42,595 bases of DNA from an uncultured Bacteroidales bacterium (GCA_949297285.1 CASFRL010000153.1:1-42595), one strand, 5' to 3'. Counted from the stretch's first letter, positions 1 through 8,640 are shown. Translations and numbers: made by a program. Notes: generated from the letters alone by a model not told the origin.

Positions 1-416
1 TCTTTTAAGAAATCGGGATATTCCCGGATATAATCGCTTTCGTCATACAGTTCCGAAGCCAAAACTAAAGAAACCGCTCCCGAAGAGAAGTTATTCAATT
101 CACGCCAAATTCCGGGTCGTACCAACAACCCGTAATAAGGACGGTTCAACGATATGGTACGGCGCTCTCTGCCATCGTCCAGAATTACATCGAAACTGCC
201 ACTGGCGGCAACAATCAACTGGTATAAATTACGATGGGCGTGCCCCCCCCGCTCTTCTCCCCCGGGAACATCATACAGATAATAAACGCGACGGACATCG
301 AACGGCACGGTTATGTTGTCTTCTACGACCGTTATATTTCCGTTCGGACGAGAATGTTTGTCGAGCTCTATCACCTGACAATCCCACACGCTGCACTTTA
401 CAAATATATTATCCAT
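1..416 (-). CDS. WxcM/FdtA-like dTDP-sugar 3,4-ketoisomerase, cut by window edge
   Basis: Small cupin-fold protein of the WxcM/FdtA/QdtA family, which moves the keto group of dTDP-4-keto-6-deoxyglucose from C4 to C3 on the way to 3-amino sugars in surface polysaccharides. The ATG is at 416-414; 138 codons are open down to the left edge, close to full length for the family. The family signature GGHAHR is at residues 57-62; the two histidines (59 and 61) match the catalytic pair described for FdtA. A cupin core ([12 protein letters not shown]) and the end motif YDESDYIREYP follow. The start overlaps the stop of the upstream paralogue by 8 bases, so translation is probably coupled. A run of eight G on the coding strand (243-250) encodes the glycines just before the HAH motif. 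Whether the product has the galacto or gluco configuration cannot be told. Confidence 0.87.
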   Translation of the reverse strand, partial: MDNIFVKCSVWDCQVIELDKHSRPNGNITVVEDNITVPFDVRRVYYLYDVPGGEERGGHAHRNLYQLIVAASGSFDVILDDGRERRTISLNRPYYGLLVRPGIWRELNNFSSGAVSLVLASELYDESDYIREYPDFLK

Positions 417-828
417 GCTCAAGACGTTTTAAATACAGATCGTAATCTTCAATATAGTCTGCCGGATCATATAAAGTAGAAGAGAGAACCAAGGCTAAAG
501 AGTTGGTAGAGAAATTTTCCAATCTGCGCCAAATCATATTGGGGACATACACTCCATAATAAGAACGGTTGAGTTGATATACCTTCTCTTGCCGTCCGTC
601 ATTCAGAATAACATCGAAACTGCCCGAAAGGGCAACGATAAACTCGTGCTGTTCTATAAAAGCATGTCCATCCCGTTTTTCTCCTCCGGGAACATCATAT
701 ACCCAATAAGAACGCTTTATAGGAAAGGGCACATGACGGAACTCTTCTATAAAAGAGAGATTGCCACGCGCATCTACAATTTTGGGCAGATCGATTATCT
801 TAACGGCTTCCAATCCCATGGGTTTCAT
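409..828 (-). CDS. WxcM/FdtA-like cupin paralogue lacking the second active-site histidine
   Basis: A 139-residue protein that aligns along its whole length with the next gene downstream: YDVPGG near residue 44, [12 protein letters not shown] at 68-79, and the end motif [11 protein letters not shown]. It is therefore a tandem WxcM-type paralogue in the same dTDP-sugar operon. The family HxH motif reads HAF here (residues 55-57), so one of the two histidines tied to ketoisomerase chemistry in FdtA is missing. It may act on a different sugar, work as an epimerase or partner subunit, or be non-catalytic. The start is ATG 828 or ATG 819 (residue 4). Both lie inside the end of rfbA, an overlap of 20-29 bases, so the operon is tightly packed. 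Confidence 0.86.
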   Translation of the reverse strand: MKPMGLEAVKIIDLPKIVDARGNLSFIEEFRHVPFPIKRSYWVYDVPGGEKRDGHAFIEQHEFIVALSGSFDVILNDGRQEKVYQLNRSYYGVYVPNMIWRRLENFSTNSLALVLSSTLYDPADYIEDYDLYLKRLEHG

Positions 829-1696
829 CTTTAATAAGATTAATCATATATTGTCCGTATTGGTTTTTCTTCATCGGTTCTGCCTGTTGCAAAACCATCT
901 CTTTCGAAATCCAGCCTTTTCGGTATGCAATCTCTTCCAAACAAGCGACTTTCAGTCCCTGGCGATGCTCGATCGTCTCAATAAAGGCAGACGCTTCGAA
1001 CAGCGAATCATGGGTTCCCGTATCGAGCCAAGCAAAGCCCCGTCCCATTAATTGCACCTTCAACTCTCCGGCTTCCAGAAAAGTCTGATTTACCGACGTT
1101 ATTTCAAGCTCTCCACGTGCCGAAGGTTTTATTGTTTTTGCAATATCAACCACCTTATTCGGATAAAAATATAACCCGACAACGGCATAATTGGACTTAG
1201 GCTTTTCCGGTTTCTCCTCGATAGAGGTTACATTTCCTGCTGCATCAAAAGCGGCAACTCCATACCGTTCGGGATCACTGACCCAATATCCGAATACCGT
1301 AGCCTGCCCGTTTCCGGCATTTGCGACCGCTGCACGCAACATCGCCGAAAAACTTTGACCGTAAAAAATATTGTCGCCCAAAACCAGACAGACCGAATCG
1401 TCTCCGATAAACTGTTCACCGATAATAAATGCTTGTGCCAAACCGTCAGGTGAGGGCTGCTCTGCATATTCGAACCGGACACCGAATTGCGATCCGTCCC
1501 CTAATAGGCGTCTAAAGCCGGGCAGATCGAACGGTGTAGATATAATCAATATATCCCGAATACCGGCCAACATCAATACCGAAATAGGATAATATATCAT
1601 CGGCTTGTCATATACCGGCAATAGCTGTTTCGAGACGCCTTTTGTTATGGGGTATAAACGCGTTCCCGAACCTCCCGCCAAAACAATACCTTTCAT
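800..1696 (-). CDS. rfbA: glucose-1-phosphate thymidylyltransferase
   Basis: RfbA/RmlA joins dTTP and glucose-1-phosphate to give dTDP-glucose, the first step of dTDP-deoxysugar synthesis in the cytoplasm. The N-terminus holds the nucleotidyltransferase signature [20 protein letters not shown] (residues 8-27) followed by [18 protein letters not shown] near residue 106 supplies the metal-binding aspartate, and [20 protein letters not shown] and [15 protein letters not shown] are typical of the family. The length of 298 residues is normal. It starts 6 bases after the rfbB stop and overlaps the next gene. No rfbC or rfbD is in view; with two WxcM-type genes downstream, the end product is more likely a 3-amino-3,6-dideoxy sugar than rhamnose, but the operon continues out of the window. 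Confidence 0.97.
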   Translation of the reverse strand: MKGIVLAGGSGTRLYPITKGVSKQLLPVYDKPMIYYPISVLMLAGIRDILIISTPFDLPGFRRLLGDGSQFGVRFEYAEQPSPDGLAQAFIIGEQFIGDDSVCLVLGDNIFYGQSFSAMLRAAVANAGNGQATVFGYWVSDPERYGVAAFDAAGNVTSIEEKPEKPKSNYAVVGLYFYPNKVVDIAKTIKPSARGELEITSVNQTFLEAGELKVQLMGRGFAWLDTGTHDSLFEASAFIETIEHRQGLKVACLEEIAYRKGWISKEMVLQQAEPMKKNQYGQYMINLIKDETHGIGSR

Positions 1697-1702
1697 CTTG
1701 GT

Positions 1703-2905
1703 TTATTCTTTATGTCCATACATTTGTTCATAATACTTCTGGTAGTCTCCGCTAACGACTTCCTCAACCCAATCTTGATTTTCAAGATACCAACGAATCG
1801 TCTTCTCTATACCCACCGTAAACGGGGTTTCCGGATACCATCCCAACTCTTTTGCCGTTTTCGAAGGGTCTATGGCATAACGCATATCATGTCCCAAACG
1901 ATCTCCCACATAGATGATCAGGTCATAATTTATATTGGAGATATCGGTTTTAAGAACCGACTGATAATGGGGTTCATCGTTCATCAAACGAACAATAATA
2001 TCGATTATCAGTTTTACGATATTGATATTTTGTTCTTCATTAAATCCGCCTATATTATAGACCTCGCCCACACGTCCGGCATTCAATACCATATCGATCG
2101 CCTTGGCATGATCCTCGACGTATAACCAGTCGCGCACATTATCTCCTTTGCCATATACCGGCAACTTCTTTCCTTCGAGAATGTTTTTGATAATCAAAGG
2201 GATCAATTTTTCCGGGAAATGATACGGCCCGTAATTGTTCGAACAACGGGTAATATTCATTGGGAACTTATAGGTTTCATGATACGCCCGTACAATCAAA
2301 TCGGCACCGGTCTTTGAAGCAGAATAGGGTGAACGCGGATCTAACGGCGTCTCTTCCGTAAAAAAACGTTTCCCATAAGTTTGTATCTTCGAACGACCCT
2401 TTACAACGGCTTTTACGGACTCATCCTTAATCACCAAAGGTTGAGGATTCTCAAAATCCTTGGTCAAAGAGCCATATACCTCATCGGTAGAAACCTGCAA
2501 ATATTTTTTGCCCGGACGATAAGTAGGATAACCATTTGCATCTTTTCCCGTCATCCATGCCCGTTTTGCGCACTCCAACAAATTTTGGGTTCCCAAAATA
2601 TTGGTTTGCAAAAACAGTTGGGGATTGGTAATGCTCCTATCGACATGAGACTCTGCAGCAAAATTCACGACATAATCGATCTCATTCTCTGCAAAAATAT
2701 AAGAGACTAACTCTTCATTACCGATATCTCCCTTTACGAACTTAACCCGAGGATCTTTCAATTCGTTTTTTATAGTTCCTAAATTGCCGGCATAAGTCAA
2801 CTTATCTAAAATAACGATATGAATATCTTCATATTTTTTAAGCATGTACTTTACAAAATTTGCCCCGATAAATCCGGCAGCACCCGTGACCAAGTACGTT
2901 TTCAT
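1703..2905 (-). CDS. rfbB: dTDP-glucose 4,6-dehydratase
   Basis: RfbB/RmlB converts dTDP-glucose to dTDP-4-keto-6-deoxyglucose using bound NAD. It is an extended short-chain dehydrogenase: the Rossmann motif TGAAGFIGANF is at residues 7-17, the catalytic STDEVYGS at about 139-146, and YSASK supplies the Tyr and Lys. RCSNNYGPYHFPEKLIP is the family's substrate-binding stretch. At 400 residues it is about 40 longer than common RmlB proteins. Extra sequence lies between STDEVYGS and YSASK and again near residues 300-330, where a motif-poor segment precedes VGDRLGHDMRY. It is the first gene of the minus-strand sugar operon. No convincing TAnnTTTG promoter was found upstream, although the 226-base gap to rseC must hold one. 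Confidence 0.95.
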   Translation of the reverse strand: MKTYLVTGAAGFIGANFVKYMLKKYEDIHIVILDKLTYAGNLGTIKNELKDPRVKFVKGDIGNEELVSYIFAENEIDYVVNFAAESHVDRSITNPQLFLQTNILGTQNLLECAKRAWMTGKDANGYPTYRPGKKYLQVSTDEVYGSLTKDFENPQPLVIKDESVKAVVKGRSKIQTYGKRFFTEETPLDPRSPYSASKTGADLIVRAYHETYKFPMNITRCSNNYGPYHFPEKLIPLIIKNILEGKKLPVYGKGDNVRDWLYVEDHAKAIDMVLNAGRVGEVYNIGGFNEEQNINIVKLIIDIIVRLMNDEPHYQSVLKTDISNINYDLIIYVGDRLGHDMRYAIDPSKTAKELGWYPETPFTVGIEKTIRWYLENQDWVEEVVSGDYQKYYEQMYGHKE

Positions 2906-3095
2906 AAATCATTTTTATTAAATAGACGCTGCAAGATACAAATAATTTTTATGTATCAATAACCGATTAAATCAAAATCGAGTTTCCTTTTTCAGAAAAG
3001 GAATAATATCCCCTATTTAGTCTCTTAAAATAAAAATCGTCATTTTTTACACATTTATTGTACGGTTATGAGATACAATGCAATTAAAAAATTCC

Positions 3096-3103
3096 TATAT
3101 TTG
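3096..3103 (+). promoter_or_regulatory. -7 element of the rseC-rnf operon promoter
   Basis: TATATTTG followed by C is an exact match to the Bacteroidota -7 consensus TAnnTTTG. It lies 29 bases before the ATG at 3133, so transcription would start near 3110 and exclude the alternative TTG start at 3112. No good -33 TTG is visible at the right distance. The same gap holds a small inverted repeat at 2984-3003 (TTCCTTTT/AAAAGGAA) of unknown meaning. Confidence 0.55.
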
Positions 3104-3132
3104 CCTCATAATTGCAATGTCGAGATAGCAAA

Positions 3133-3564
3133 ATGAATAATACTATAAAACACAAAGGCATCGTAGAGCGGATTGAAAACGGGATTGCTTATGTAAAAAT
3201 CATTCAACACTCTGCTTGTTCGGGATGCCACGCCAAAGCCGCTTGCACCATAGCAGACCAGCAAGAAAAAATCATCGAGACTGTCTGCCCTGAATGCAAC
3301 ATAAAAACCGGAGACCGTGTTTTTGTAGTCGGAAATGAAACCTTAAGCCGTAAAGCATTAAAACTGGCTGTTATATATCCGTTTTTCTGCCTTTTCGGCA
3401 TACTTTGCATCTCATTCGCTTTTTCTGTAAATGAATTGCTATCTGGTATTTTATCCATCGCAGCTCTAATACCCTATTACACAGTTCTTTATTTTTGTAA
3501 AAGCAAATTGAGAAAAGATTTCGTATTTACATTGGAGAAAGATAATTCTCTTGAGATAGAATAA
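3133..3564 (+). CDS. rseC: RseC family protein (SoxR-reducing system / Rnf accessory)
   Basis: A 143-residue inner-membrane protein of the RseC/MucC family. The N-terminal soluble part carries a cysteine cluster (CSGCHAKAAC, then CPEC) that could bind a metal or Fe-S centre. Two hydrophobic segments follow (about residues 74-95 and 99-118). In E. coli, RseC works with the Rsx/Rnf complex to keep SoxR reduced. Here it is the first gene of the rnf operon, 26 bases before rnfB, so a role in Rnf assembly or redox coupling is likely. The ATG start was preferred over an in-frame TTG at 3112 because the promoter sits at 3096-3103. Confidence 0.9.
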   Translation: MNNTIKHKGIVERIENGIAYVKIIQHSACSGCHAKAACTIADQQEKIIETVCPECNIKTGDRVFVVGNETLSRKALKLAVIYPFFCLFGILCISFAFSVNELLSGILSIAALIPYYTVLYFCKSKLRKDFVFTLEKDNSLEIE

Positions 3565-3590
3565 CTTAAACTTTAATTAAATAAAAACAC

Positions 3591-4445
3591 ATGAATTTAG
3601 TATTAATTGCAACTCTTTCACTTGGAATAATCGGAGCAATAAGCGCGGTCATTCTATATTTTGTCGCCCAAAAATTTAAGGTGTATGAAGATCCGCGAAA
3701 CGGACAAGTAGAAGAGGCGCTGCCAGGAGCCAACTGCGGAGGATGCGGATATCCCGGATGTAAAGGTTTTGCTGATGCTTGTGTCAAAGCCGAATCGTTA
3801 GACGGACTTTTATGCCCTGTCGGAGGAACTCCGGTCATGAAAAAAGTCGCTGCAATTCTGGGACGAGAAGTTGCAGAAAGCACCCCTAAAGTTGCCGTAC
3901 TCCGTTGCAATGGAAGTTGTAACAACAGACCCAAAACAAATCTTTACAACGGGGCTAAAAGTTGTGCCATCGAAGCCTCGCTATATGGTGGCGAAACGGG
4001 TTGCGCCTTTGGCTGTCTGGGGAACGGAGATTGCGTAAAAGCATGCGCTTTCGATGCCATACACATGAACCCAGAAACCGGATTACCGGAGATTGACGAT
4101 GAAAAATGTACGGCATGCGGAGCTTGTGTAAAAGCATGTCCTAAAATGATTATCGAATTGCGGAAAAAAGGGCCTAAATCACGCCGTATATTTGTAAGTT
4201 GTGTAAACAAAGACAAAGGTGCAACTGCACGAAAAGCGTGTATCGCTGCATGTATCGGATGCGGAAAATGTGCCAAAGAATGTCCGTTTGATGCTATTAC
4301 CATTGAAAACAACCTTGCTTATATCGATGACAATAAATGTCGTTTATGCCGCAAATGCGAAGCGGTATGTCCGACCGGAGCAATTCATGCCATAAACTTT
4401 CCTCCCCGGAAACCGGCAGAAACAGAATCGGTTTCCGAATCATAA
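3591..4445 (+). CDS. rnfB: Rnf electron transport complex subunit B, ferredoxin-like
   Basis: RnfB takes electrons from ferredoxin and passes them into the Rnf complex. It has one N-terminal membrane helix (residues 4-26), then the four-cysteine cluster typical of RnfB (CGGCGYPGC, about residues 44-52). Further [4Fe-4S] motifs follow: [35 protein letters not shown] and [12 protein letters not shown]. At 284 residues it is much longer than E. coli RsxB (about 190) and carries more clusters, as in other anaerobes that use ferredoxin as donor. It is the first structural gene of rnfBCDGEA; rnfC follows after 61 bases. Confidence 0.96.
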   Translation: MNLVLIATLSLGIIGAISAVILYFVAQKFKVYEDPRNGQVEEALPGANCGGCGYPGCKGFADACVKAESLDGLLCPVGGTPVMKKVAAILGREVAESTPKVAVLRCNGSCNNRPKTNLYNGAKSCAIEASLYGGETGCAFGCLGNGDCVKACAFDAIHMNPETGLPEIDDEKCTACGACVKACPKMIIELRKKGPKSRRIFVSCVNKDKGATARKACIAACIGCGKCAKECPFDAITIENNLAYIDDNKCRLCRKCEAVCPTGAIHAINFPPRKPAETESVSES

Positions 4446-4506
4446 CTGAGAAAAGAGCAAAAACAAATTATTAAATCGAAGTATCCAATTATAAACATAA
4501 TATAAT

Positions 4507-5844
4507 ATGTTAAAGTCATTTCGGATAGGTGGAATACATCCACCGGAAAATAAACTATCTGCCGGAAAACCTGTACAATCGGTTGCACTACCCAAACAGG
4601 CCATAATTCTTTTGGGACAACATATCGGAGCTCCGGCACAAGCCGTTGTAAATAAAGGCGATTCTGTAAAAGTCGGGACATTGTTGGCCAAAGCCGGAGG
4701 ATTTGTATCTGCCAATATTCATTCTTCCGTTTCCGGGACAGTAGCTAAAATAGACCAGATTACCGATGTTTCCGGATATAAACGTCCGGCCATATTCATC
4801 GATGTCGAGGGAGACGAATGGGAAGAAAGCATCGACCGGAGCAGTACCTTGATAAAAGAATGCAATCTCAGTGATAAAGAAATAATACAACGTATCAGCG
4901 ATTGCGGTATAGTGGGGCTTGGAGGCGCAACATTCCCTACGCAGGTAAAACTGTCACCCCCTCCGGGCATGAAAGCATCTATCTTAATTATAAATGGGGT
5001 TGAATGTGAACCTTACCTTACATCGGACCATCAATTAATGATGGAAAAGACCGAAGAAATACTTGTCGGAATTACAATATTGAAAAAAGCAATCGGAGTA
5101 GATCGGGCAGTAATCGGTATAGAAAACAACAAAAAAGATGCGATAGCCAAAATGCAGGGATTGGTATCTTCCTATCCCGGTATTACGGTATGCCCGTTAA
5201 AAGTTAAATACCCGCAAGGAGGCGAAAAACAATTGATCGATGCCATTATACGCCGTCAGGTTCCGAGCGGAGGACTACCCATCGCAACCGGAGCTGTGGT
5301 ACAAAACGTAGGCACGGCATTTGCCGTATATGAAGCCGTACAGAAAAACAAACCTTTGTTTGAACGTATCGTAACCGTTACGGGTAAATCATTAAAATCG
5401 CCCTCTAACTTTTTGGTACGGATAGGGACTCCTATCGGACAACTGATCGAGGCAGCCGGAGGAATGCCGGAAGATACGGAAAAAATCATTTCCGGAGGGC
5501 CGATGATGGGTAAAGCCATCGTCTCGACCGAGATACCGACAACCAAAGGATGTTCTGGAGTTCTCCTTATTCGGAATCTGGAATCCGCAAGAGAAGAAAT
5601 GTCGCCCTGTATCCGTTGTGCCAAATGCGTGTCGGCATGTCCGATGGGGCTCGAACCTAATCTTTTGGCCAAATTATCGACTTTCTCTAATTGGGAAAAA
5701 TGTGAACATGAGCACATCATGGATTGTATCGAGTGCGGTTCGTGTAGTTATACCTGTCCGGCACATCGCCCATTACTTGATTTCATCCGCTTAGGTAAAG
5801 GTAAAGTCGGAAATATCATCCGCAGCCGTGCTGCTAAAAAGTAA
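4507..5844 (+). CDS. rnfC: Rnf electron transport complex subunit C
   Basis: RnfC is the peripheral NADH/FMN-binding subunit, where NAD is reduced (or NADH oxidised). The N-terminal region starts RIGGIHPPENK. The flavin/NAD domain has GLGGATFPTQVK at about residues 137-148 and IINGVECEPYLTSDH at about 161-175, both typical of RnfC and Complex I NuoF-like proteins. Two [4Fe-4S] motifs lie near the C-terminus: CIRCAKCVSACP (about 369-380) and CIECGSCSYTCP (about 408-419). The length of 445 residues matches short RnfC proteins without the long Ala/Lys-rich tail of E. coli RsxC. rnfD follows after 18 bases. Confidence 0.97.
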   Translation: MLKSFRIGGIHPPENKLSAGKPVQSVALPKQAIILLGQHIGAPAQAVVNKGDSVKVGTLLAKAGGFVSANIHSSVSGTVAKIDQITDVSGYKRPAIFIDVEGDEWEESIDRSSTLIKECNLSDKEIIQRISDCGIVGLGGATFPTQVKLSPPPGMKASILIINGVECEPYLTSDHQLMMEKTEEILVGITILKKAIGVDRAVIGIENNKKDAIAKMQGLVSSYPGITVCPLKVKYPQGGEKQLIDAIIRRQVPSGGLPIATGAVVQNVGTAFAVYEAVQKNKPLFERIVTVTGKSLKSPSNFLVRIGTPIGQLIEAAGGMPEDTEKIISGGPMMGKAIVSTEIPTTKGCSGVLLIRNLESAREEMSPCIRCAKCVSACPMGLEPNLLAKLSTFSNWEKCEHEHIMDCIECGSCSYTCPAHRPLLDFIRLGKGKVGNIIRSRAAKK

Positions 5845-5862
5845 CAAAAAATTTATTGACTT

Positions 5863-6813
5863 ATGGACAAAAAAATTATAATATCGCCTTCACCGCATAT
5901 CCATAGCGGGAACTCTGTCGAGGGATGTATGTATGGCGTTTTGATCGCCTTGATTCCGGCATTTCTCGTTTCACTCTACTTTTTCGGGTTAGGAGCGTTG
6001 ATCGTAACCGTCACATCGGTATTGTCATGTGTCATTTTCGAATATTTGATTCAAAAATATATTTTAAAAGGGAAACCCACCATTAAAAACGGTTCGGCCA
6101 TCCTCACCGGGGTTTTGTTAGCATTTAACGTACCCTCGAATCTTCCGGTATGGATCATCATCATCGGTGCTTTGGTCGCTATCGGTATCGGAAAAATGTC
6201 GTTCGGAGGCCTGGGAAACAATATTTTCAATCCCGCATTGGTCGGACGTGTATTTCTTTTGATTTCGTTCCCCGTACAAATGACGACATGGCCCAAACCT
6301 GAAGCATTCAATACCCACTATCTGGATGCCGAAACGGGAGCGACTCCTCTCAGCCTGATAAAACAGGGCATTCCGATAGAAAACACGACTTTAGATTTAT
6401 TACTCGGAAATGTCGGAGGTAGTCTTGGAGAAATCGGAGCCATTGCCCTGCTTTTAGGATTTGCCTATATGTTATGGAAAAAGATCATTACCTGGCATAT
6501 TCCGGTATCGATACTGGCAACTGTGGCCATCTTTTCTCTATTGATCGGTATCGATCCGTTAACTCAACTTCTTACCGGAGGATTGCTGTTAGGGTCGATC
6601 TTCATGGCTACCGATTATGTTACCTCACCAATGTCTTCGAAAGGAATGATCATTTACGGTGTAGCCATCGGGTTGCTGACGGTCATCATTCGTCAATGGG
6701 CAGCCTACCCGGAAGGAATGTCGTTCGCGATATTGATCATGAATGCATTTACTCCGTTAATCAATATGTATGTTAAACCTAAACGTTTCGGGGAGGTCGT
6801 AAAAAATGGCTAA
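5863..6813 (+). CDS. rnfD: Rnf electron transport complex subunit D
   Basis: Integral membrane subunit of the NqrB/RnfD family that carries covalent FMN and forms part of the ion path. The protein is strongly hydrophobic, with roughly nine to ten membrane helices across 316 residues. ISPSPHIHSG opens it and the helices include NGSAILTGVLLAFNVPS. The flavinylation motif TGATPL is at residues 158-163, with Thr161 the expected FMN acceptor. The last 8 bases overlap the start of rnfG, consistent with coupled translation of the two flavinylated subunits. Confidence 0.97.
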   Translation: MDKKIIISPSPHIHSGNSVEGCMYGVLIALIPAFLVSLYFFGLGALIVTVTSVLSCVIFEYLIQKYILKGKPTIKNGSAILTGVLLAFNVPSNLPVWIIIIGALVAIGIGKMSFGGLGNNIFNPALVGRVFLLISFPVQMTTWPKPEAFNTHYLDAETGATPLSLIKQGIPIENTTLDLLLGNVGGSLGEIGAIALLLGFAYMLWKKIITWHIPVSILATVAIFSLLIGIDPLTQLLTGGLLLGSIFMATDYVTSPMSSKGMIIYGVAIGLLTVIIRQWAAYPEGMSFAILIMNAFTPLINMYVKPKRFGEVVKNG

Positions 6814-7429
6814 AACAGAATCTACATTTTTAAATATGCTCGTTGTTCTGACAGTTATCACATTAATTGCCGGAGCTGCATTGGGTTATGTATATAGTAT
6901 TACCAAAAATCCCATTGCCGAAGCTGAAAAGAAACAACAAATCGAAGCTATACAGATGGTAGCTCCGGAATTTGACAATTCTCCGATCGAAGACAAATAT
7001 TCTTTGAAGATCGGAGCTGACAGCCTTGAGGCAACCATATTCCCGGCTAAAAAAGCAGGAGAAAATGTGGGCGCCGCAGTAGAAACGATTACCAAGAAAG
7101 GATTTGGCGGAGAAATTAAAATTATGGTCGGATTCAATGCCGACGGTTCGATACGCAATTACAAAGTCTTGAAACACGCCGAAACTCCCGGTTTGGGATC
7201 GAAAATGGATGACTGGTTCCGTACGGATAAGAACCATCAAAGCATTTTAGGTAAAAATCCGGCAACAGACCATCTGACTGTAAGCAAAGATGGCGGAAGC
7301 GTAGATGCCATTACTGCTGCGACAATCAGTTCGAGAGCTTTCTTAGACGCCATACAAACGGCTTATAATGCTTATATGAACCGTACTGATGCACAAAGCG
7401 GTGCATCGCCCAAAGCACATACTAAATAA
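6806..7429 (+). CDS. rnfG: Rnf electron transport complex subunit G
   Basis: RnfG/NqrC-type subunit: one N-terminal membrane helix (about residues 9-31) and an FMN-binding domain outside the cytoplasm. HAETPGLGSKMDDW (124-137) is a conserved family motif. The FMN attachment motif usually read as SGATxT is TAATIS here (170-175); the acceptor threonine (Thr173) is kept but glycine is replaced by alanine. Flavin transfer would need an ApbE enzyme, which is not in this window. The start overlaps rnfD. A strong Shine-Dalgarno sequence for rnfE lies just after the stop. Confidence 0.96.
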   Translation: MAKTESTFLNMLVVLTVITLIAGAALGYVYSITKNPIAEAEKKQQIEAIQMVAPEFDNSPIEDKYSLKIGADSLEATIFPAKKAGENVGAAVETITKKGFGGEIKIMVGFNADGSIRNYKVLKHAETPGLGSKMDDWFRTDKNHQSILGKNPATDHLTVSKDGGSVDAITAATISSRAFLDAIQTAYNAYMNRTDAQSGASPKAHTK

Positions 7430-7432
7430 AAC

Positions 7433-7440
7433 AGGAGGTG
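7433..7440 (+). promoter_or_regulatory. unusually strong Shine-Dalgarno sequence before rnfE
   Basis: AGGAGGTG lies five bases before the rnfE ATG (7446) and three bases after the rnfG stop. It is fully complementary to the usual 16S rRNA tail. Most genes in this window have A-rich leaders without such a site, as expected in Bacteroidota. It decides the start at 7446 against an in-frame upstream ATG at 7389 that lies inside rnfG. Confidence 0.85.
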
Positions 7441-7445
7441 AGACT

Positions 7446-8030
7446 ATGAATAAAATGAGCATTATATTAAACGGACTTATTAAAGAAAATCCGACATTCG
7501 TATTATTATTGGGGATGTGCCCTACTTTAGGAACGACTTCATCCGCAGAAAACGGAATGGGAATGGGACTGGCAACGACTTTTGTGTTAATTTGTTCCAA
7601 TGTCGTCATTGCTCTGATTAAGAATTTTATTCCCGATAAAATCAGGATTCCGGCCTTTATCGTCGTCATTGCAGCATTTGTTACCATATTGGAAATGTGC
7701 ATGAAAGCCTATGTGCCGGCACTGTATGCCAGCCTTGGGCTGTTTATACCTCTGATTGTGGTCAATTGCATCGTATTGGGACGTGCCGAGTCATTTGCCG
7801 CCAAGCACAATGCATTCGATTCGATGCTCGACGGTATCGGTATCGGATTGGGATTTACCGGAGCATTGACCCTGCTGGGGGCTATCCGAGAACTGTTAGG
7901 TACAGGAAAGATATTCAGCGCTACAATATTTCCGGAAGAGTACGGCTCTCTAATTTTTGTTCTTGCTCCGGGAGCCTTTATCGCATTGGGATATCTTATT
8001 CTTATTGTAAACAAACTTAAAACCAAATAA
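7446..8030 (+). CDS. rnfE: Rnf electron transport complex subunit E
   Basis: RnfE/NqrD-type integral membrane subunit of 194 residues with about six helices. The motif LIKENPTFVLLLGMCPTLGTT near the N-terminus is diagnostic. The cysteine in GMCP and the one in IVVNCIVLGRAESFA match the residues that, in related NqrD/NqrE pairs, hold an iron or Fe-S centre between the two subunits in the membrane. It pairs with RnfA, encoded four bases downstream. The start was chosen from the Shine-Dalgarno sequence at 7433-7440. Confidence 0.96.
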   Translation: MNKMSIILNGLIKENPTFVLLLGMCPTLGTTSSAENGMGMGLATTFVLICSNVVIALIKNFIPDKIRIPAFIVVIAAFVTILEMCMKAYVPALYASLGLFIPLIVVNCIVLGRAESFAAKHNAFDSMLDGIGIGLGFTGALTLLGAIRELLGTGKIFSATIFPEEYGSLIFVLAPGAFIALGYLILIVNKLKTK

Positions 8031-8033
8031 GAG

Positions 8034-8615
8034 ATGATTACCTATATATCTATATTCATTACGGCTATATTCGTTAACAACATCGTATTGGCCCAATTTT
8101 TAGGGATCTGTCCTTTCCTGGGAGTTTCTAAAAAAGTAAATACTGCAGTCGGAATGGGTGCTGCCGTAACTTTCGTAATGACAATCGCAACGATCGTTAC
8201 TTATTTGCTGCAAAAATATCTGCTGGATACGACGGGATTGCAGTTTATGCAAACCATAGTCTTTATTTTGGTAATTGCCGCACTGGTGCAAATGGTGGAA
8301 ATTATTCTCAAGAAAGTATCGCCTCCCCTCTATCAGGCTTTGGGTGTTTTTCTGCCTTTAATTACGACAAACTGTACCATATTAGGGGTTGCCATCTTGG
8401 TGATACAGAAAGAGTATAACTTGATGGAGTCTGTTGTATTTGCAATTTCGACGGCTATCGGCTTCACATTGGCAATGGTTTTATTCGCCGGTATCCGGGA
8501 GCAATTAAGCACAACCAATGTACCGAAAGCCATGCAAGGAATTCCTATCGCCCTGATCGTCGCCGGTCTTTTAGCTATGGCATTCATGGGATTCTCCGGT
8601 ATAAAGATCGGATAA
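8034..8615 (+). CDS. rnfA: Rnf electron transport complex subunit A
   Basis: RnfA/NqrE-type integral membrane subunit, 193 residues and about six helices, homologous to RnfE in inverted topology. Diagnostic motifs are [20 protein letters not shown] at the N-terminus and [16 protein letters not shown] in the middle. Their cysteines correspond to the intramembrane metal-centre ligands shared with RnfE. It is the last gene of the operon and is followed 25 bases later by a strong intrinsic terminator. The order B-C-D-G-E-A is that of many anaerobes rather than the A-B-C-D-G-E of E. coli. Confidence 0.97.
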   Translation: MITYISIFITAIFVNNIVLAQFLGICPFLGVSKKVNTAVGMGAAVTFVMTIATIVTYLLQKYLLDTTGLQFMQTIVFILVIAALVQMVEIILKKVSPPLYQALGVFLPLITTNCTILGVAILVIQKEYNLMESVVFAISTAIGFTLAMVLFAGIREQLSTTNVPKAMQGIPIALIVAGLLAMAFMGFSGIKIG

Positions 8616-8640
8616 ACGAGAACAACCTTTCAATCATACA

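Noticed and set aside
2935..2957. Inverted repeat GATACA/TGTATC upstream of rfbB, considered as an invertible-promoter border
   Set aside because: Six-base arms with an 11-base spacer are too short and common in AT-rich DNA. No recombinase gene or larger flanking repeat is present.
7389..7445. Upstream in-frame ATG for rnfE
   Set aside because: It would add 19 residues encoded inside rnfG that have no family match. The Shine-Dalgarno sequence points to 7446.
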